A stretch of 15,678 nt of DNA from Bacillota bacterium (GTDB lineage Bacteria; Bacillota; Clostridia; Peptostreptococcales; Anaerovoracaceae). The translations under genes and the position numbers were made by a program. The stretch spans positions 1 to 15,678 of the forward strand of contig JAGATO010000056.1 in the NCBI GenBank assembly GCA_017621195.1. The letters run 5' to 3'. Numbering within the stretch: the stretch's first letter is position 1; every line of letters starts with the position of its first letter. Under the pieces are notes generated by a model. It was not told where the DNA came from. It saw nothing but the letters and a program-made list of their open reading frames with translations, and searched no databases. Shown piece after piece: positions 14,520-15,678 of this stretch.

Positions 14520-14572
14520 AAAAAACGAAGGCGGTGGTCAATCAGGTTGCTCTGCAACCATAATAACCACCG
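14520..14572 (-). terminator. terminator for the minus-strand gene remnant
   Basis: Read on the minus strand, outer stem CGGTGGT/ACCACCG (14532-14538 and 14566-14572) encloses inner hairpin GGTTGC-AGA-GCAACC, and the structure is followed by CCTTCG and six T's down to 14520. It lies about 36 bp after the stop of the remnant at 14608. Confidence 0.55.
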
Positions 14573-14607
14573 TCCGAACATCCATTATCTATTATTACTA
14601 ATTCCTC

Positions 14608-14850
14608 TTACTTAGAAGGACCGATCCAATACCAATACTGATCTTCTGCATCCCATTCAAAATACGTATTGGCTATTTCCCCATGATACCTTCCTTTTCT
14701 TTCGGGATACGTGTTTAAGCATATCTCGCTCCATTCAAACTCTGTATGAACTTCTCCTGTCACGGGATCTTTCTTAAACGCAGTTAAATCCGTTTTATTG
14801 AAACCTGACCAGGCACCACCTAACTTCTCTGCTGTTCTTATATTTCCATT
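14608..14850 (-). pseudogene. C-terminal gene remnant, no start codon
   Basis: An 80-codon open frame runs from just after a TGA (14851-14853) to a TAA at 14608-14610. It reads NGNIRTAEKLGGAWSGFNKT, then DLTAFKKDPVTGEVHTEFEW, SEICLNTYPERKGRYHGEIA and finally NTYFEWDAEDQYWYWIGPSK. The composition is protein-like, with many aromatic residues, and a terminator follows, but there is no start codon or ribosome binding site near its 5' end. I read it as the surviving C-terminus of a larger gene, cut within about 85 bp of the IS200 end. I do not recognise the family. It could also be a chance frame. Confidence 0.4.
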
Positions 14851-14987
14851 TCACTTCCGGGTTTCTTCTGTGCCGCAGTTCGGATCGAAAAGCCACGCTA
14901 CCCGCCGCTGCGCTCCCTCTAATTTCGAATCAGAACCACCCTTCAAAAGGGTGGTTTGCTCTAGGGCTATAAGCCCAAGGATCACAG

Positions 14988-15065
14988 GCCAGCGTCTCAA
15001 GGCGCTGGCTTTTACTTTGTTCAAGCCACATTGCCTTTGCCACTTTGGCCACCCCTCAAAGGGGT
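14988..15065. other. hairpins in the 3' flank of tnpA
   Basis: GCCAGCG/CGCTGGC (14988-15009) is followed on the plus strand by TTTTACTTT and may block transcription entering from outside. ACCCCT-CAA-AGGGGT (15051-15065) lies just after the tnpA stop. Both may be part of the element's end structure. Confidence 0.45.
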
Positions 15066-15071
15066 TACAAC

Positions 15072-15527
15072 CTATTTTTTGAATGGATCTTCATATTCTC
15101 TCACACTTAATTTATCGAGCGCCTGATCATGTTTCTCCTGTTCTCTCACATATTTCCGAATCGTTTCTTCATTCAGACCTACCGTACTGACATAGTAGCC
15201 TTCCGCCCAGAAATGCCGATTCCCAAATTTATATTTTAAGTTGGAATGTTTTTCAAACATCATCAATGCACTTTTTCCCTTGAGATAGCCCATGAAATTC
15301 GATACACTTATTTTCGGCGGAATGCTGACAACAAGATGCACATGGTCTGCCATCATGTGGCCTTCAATGATTTCCACGCCTTTATATTTACAAAGTAACT
15401 TTGTAATTTCGATCAGGCTTTCTCTATATTGATTATAGATGATTTTTCGTCTATACTTAGGTATATAAACGATGTGATACTTACACATCCACTTTGTGTG
15501 AGATAAGCTGTTTGTTTTATTTGCCAT
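15072..15527 (-). CDS. tnpA: IS200-type Y1 transposase TnpA
   Basis: TnpA cuts and rejoins single-stranded DNA as an HUH/Y1 dimer. The 151-residue product is full length. CKYHIVYIPKYRRKIIY is the usual start, MADHVHLVVSIPP holds the HUH pair (H62, H64), LKGKSALMMFEKH and FWAEGYYVSTVG follow, and NEETIRKYVREQEKHD carries the catalytic tyrosine (Y126) with Q130. All key residues are present, so the enzyme looks intact. GGAGG precedes the ATG, but it is inside a 14-bp inverted repeat. Confidence 0.95.
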   Translation of the reverse strand: MANKTNSLSHTKWMCKYHIVYIPKYRRKIIYNQYRESLIEITKLLCKYKGVEIIEGHMMADHVHLVVSIPPKISVSNFMGYLKGKSALMMFEKHSNLKYKFGNRHFWAEGYYVSTVGLNEETIRKYVREQEKHDQALDKLSVREYEDPFKK

Positions 15528-15591
15528 AAAATATCCTCCTTTCGTTGCAATGTAGCTTGAACACCTTCATTATACCTAAGGAGGATATTTT
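15528..15591 (-). promoter_or_regulatory. tnpA: tnpA control region: inverted repeat over the ribosome binding site, and promoter
   Basis: AAAATATCCTCCTT (15528-15541) and AAGGAGGATATTTT (15578-15591) are a perfect 14-bp inverted repeat; one arm contains the tnpA ribosome binding site up to the start codon. A TATAAT box on the minus strand (15569-15574) lies between the arms. A transcript from this promoter would lack the upstream arm, while read-through RNA would contain both and fold the ribosome binding site away. Translation control by sequestration is known for IS200. Confidence 0.7.
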
Positions 15592-15678
15592 GTTGTATCA
15601 CATTCGACGCGCACCCGCATAGCGGGTGGTTCCCTGTCTCGCACGCTCTGCGTGCTCGACTGGACTTATAGCCCTCAA

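Larger units (their letters stand above)
14934..15675 (-). mobile_element. IS200/IS605-family element, IS200 type (approximate limits)
   Basis: A single tnpA is flanked by strong subterminal palindromes, as expected for this family, which has no terminal inverted repeats or target duplications of the usual kind. On the tnpA 3' side these are AACCACCCTT-CAA-AAGGGTGGTT (14934-14956) and GGGCT-ATA-AGCCC (14964-14976). On the 5' side they are CACCCGC-ATA-GCGGGTG (15612-15628) and GCACGC-TCT-GCGTGC (15641-15655). The 11-bp AGGGCTATAAG (14963-14973) recurs inverted at 15665-15675. There is no tnpB. Exact cleavage sites cannot be fixed from one copy. Confidence 0.7.

Noticed and set aside
14798..15082. 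94-codon plus-strand open frame through the IS 3' flank
   Set aside because: It is translated from the palindromes at the IS end and lacks a start signal.

Overview
The window looks like a chromosomal segment of an anaerobic low-to-mid-GC Firmicute, most likely class Clostridia. The basis is the S10/spc ribosomal gene order, the strong AGGAGG-type ribosome binding sites on nearly every gene, a PepV-type dipeptidase, a lipobox-bearing solute-binding lipoprotein and a Clostridia-style IS200. I cannot name a genus from sequence alone.

Region 1 (1-6793, minus strand) is the S10 operon running into the spc operon: promoter, leader of about 300 nt, rpsJ, structured gap, rplC, rplD, rplW, rplB, rpsS, rplV, rpsC, rplP, rpmC, rpsQ, rplN, rplX and the 5' part of rplE. 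Genes are 12-26 bp apart or overlap by one base (TAATG), so this is one co-translated cluster for ribosome assembly. The one exception is the 142-bp rpsJ-rplC gap. On the transcribed strand it folds on paper into a compact four-helix junction, and an alternative hairpin competes with its closing stem just before the rplC ribosome binding site. This looks like an intercistronic regulatory RNA and is my leading candidate for something undescribed.

Region 2 (6794-7803) is intergenic. It holds an array of AATATAGG-like motifs on both strands (7187-7578) and two copies of a terminator-like hairpin, one with a strong T tract ending the next operon.

Region 3 (7804-12326, minus strand) is a probable four-gene operon read as livK-like lipoprotein, NifU-like Fe-S protein, CapA/PgsA-type membrane-anchored phosphoesterase-fold protein, and PepV-like dipeptidase. 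A recognisable promoter sits over an 18-bp perfect AT palindrome. The binding protein has no permease or ATPase genes beside it.

Region 4 (12327-13605) has no convincing gene but is full of repeats: GC-rich hairpins, a second AATATAG array (12539-12920), a C- and A-rich, G-poor direct-repeat block (13151-13357), and a promoter with a leader of about 180 nt for the next gene.

Region 5 (13606-15678) carries an orphan predicted PD-(D/E)XK-fold nuclease (plus strand), a 5'-truncated gene remnant with its own terminator (minus strand), and an IS200-type element whose TnpA ribosome binding site is covered by a 14-bp inverted repeat. This end of the window is the accessory part; the first 6.8 kb is core genome.
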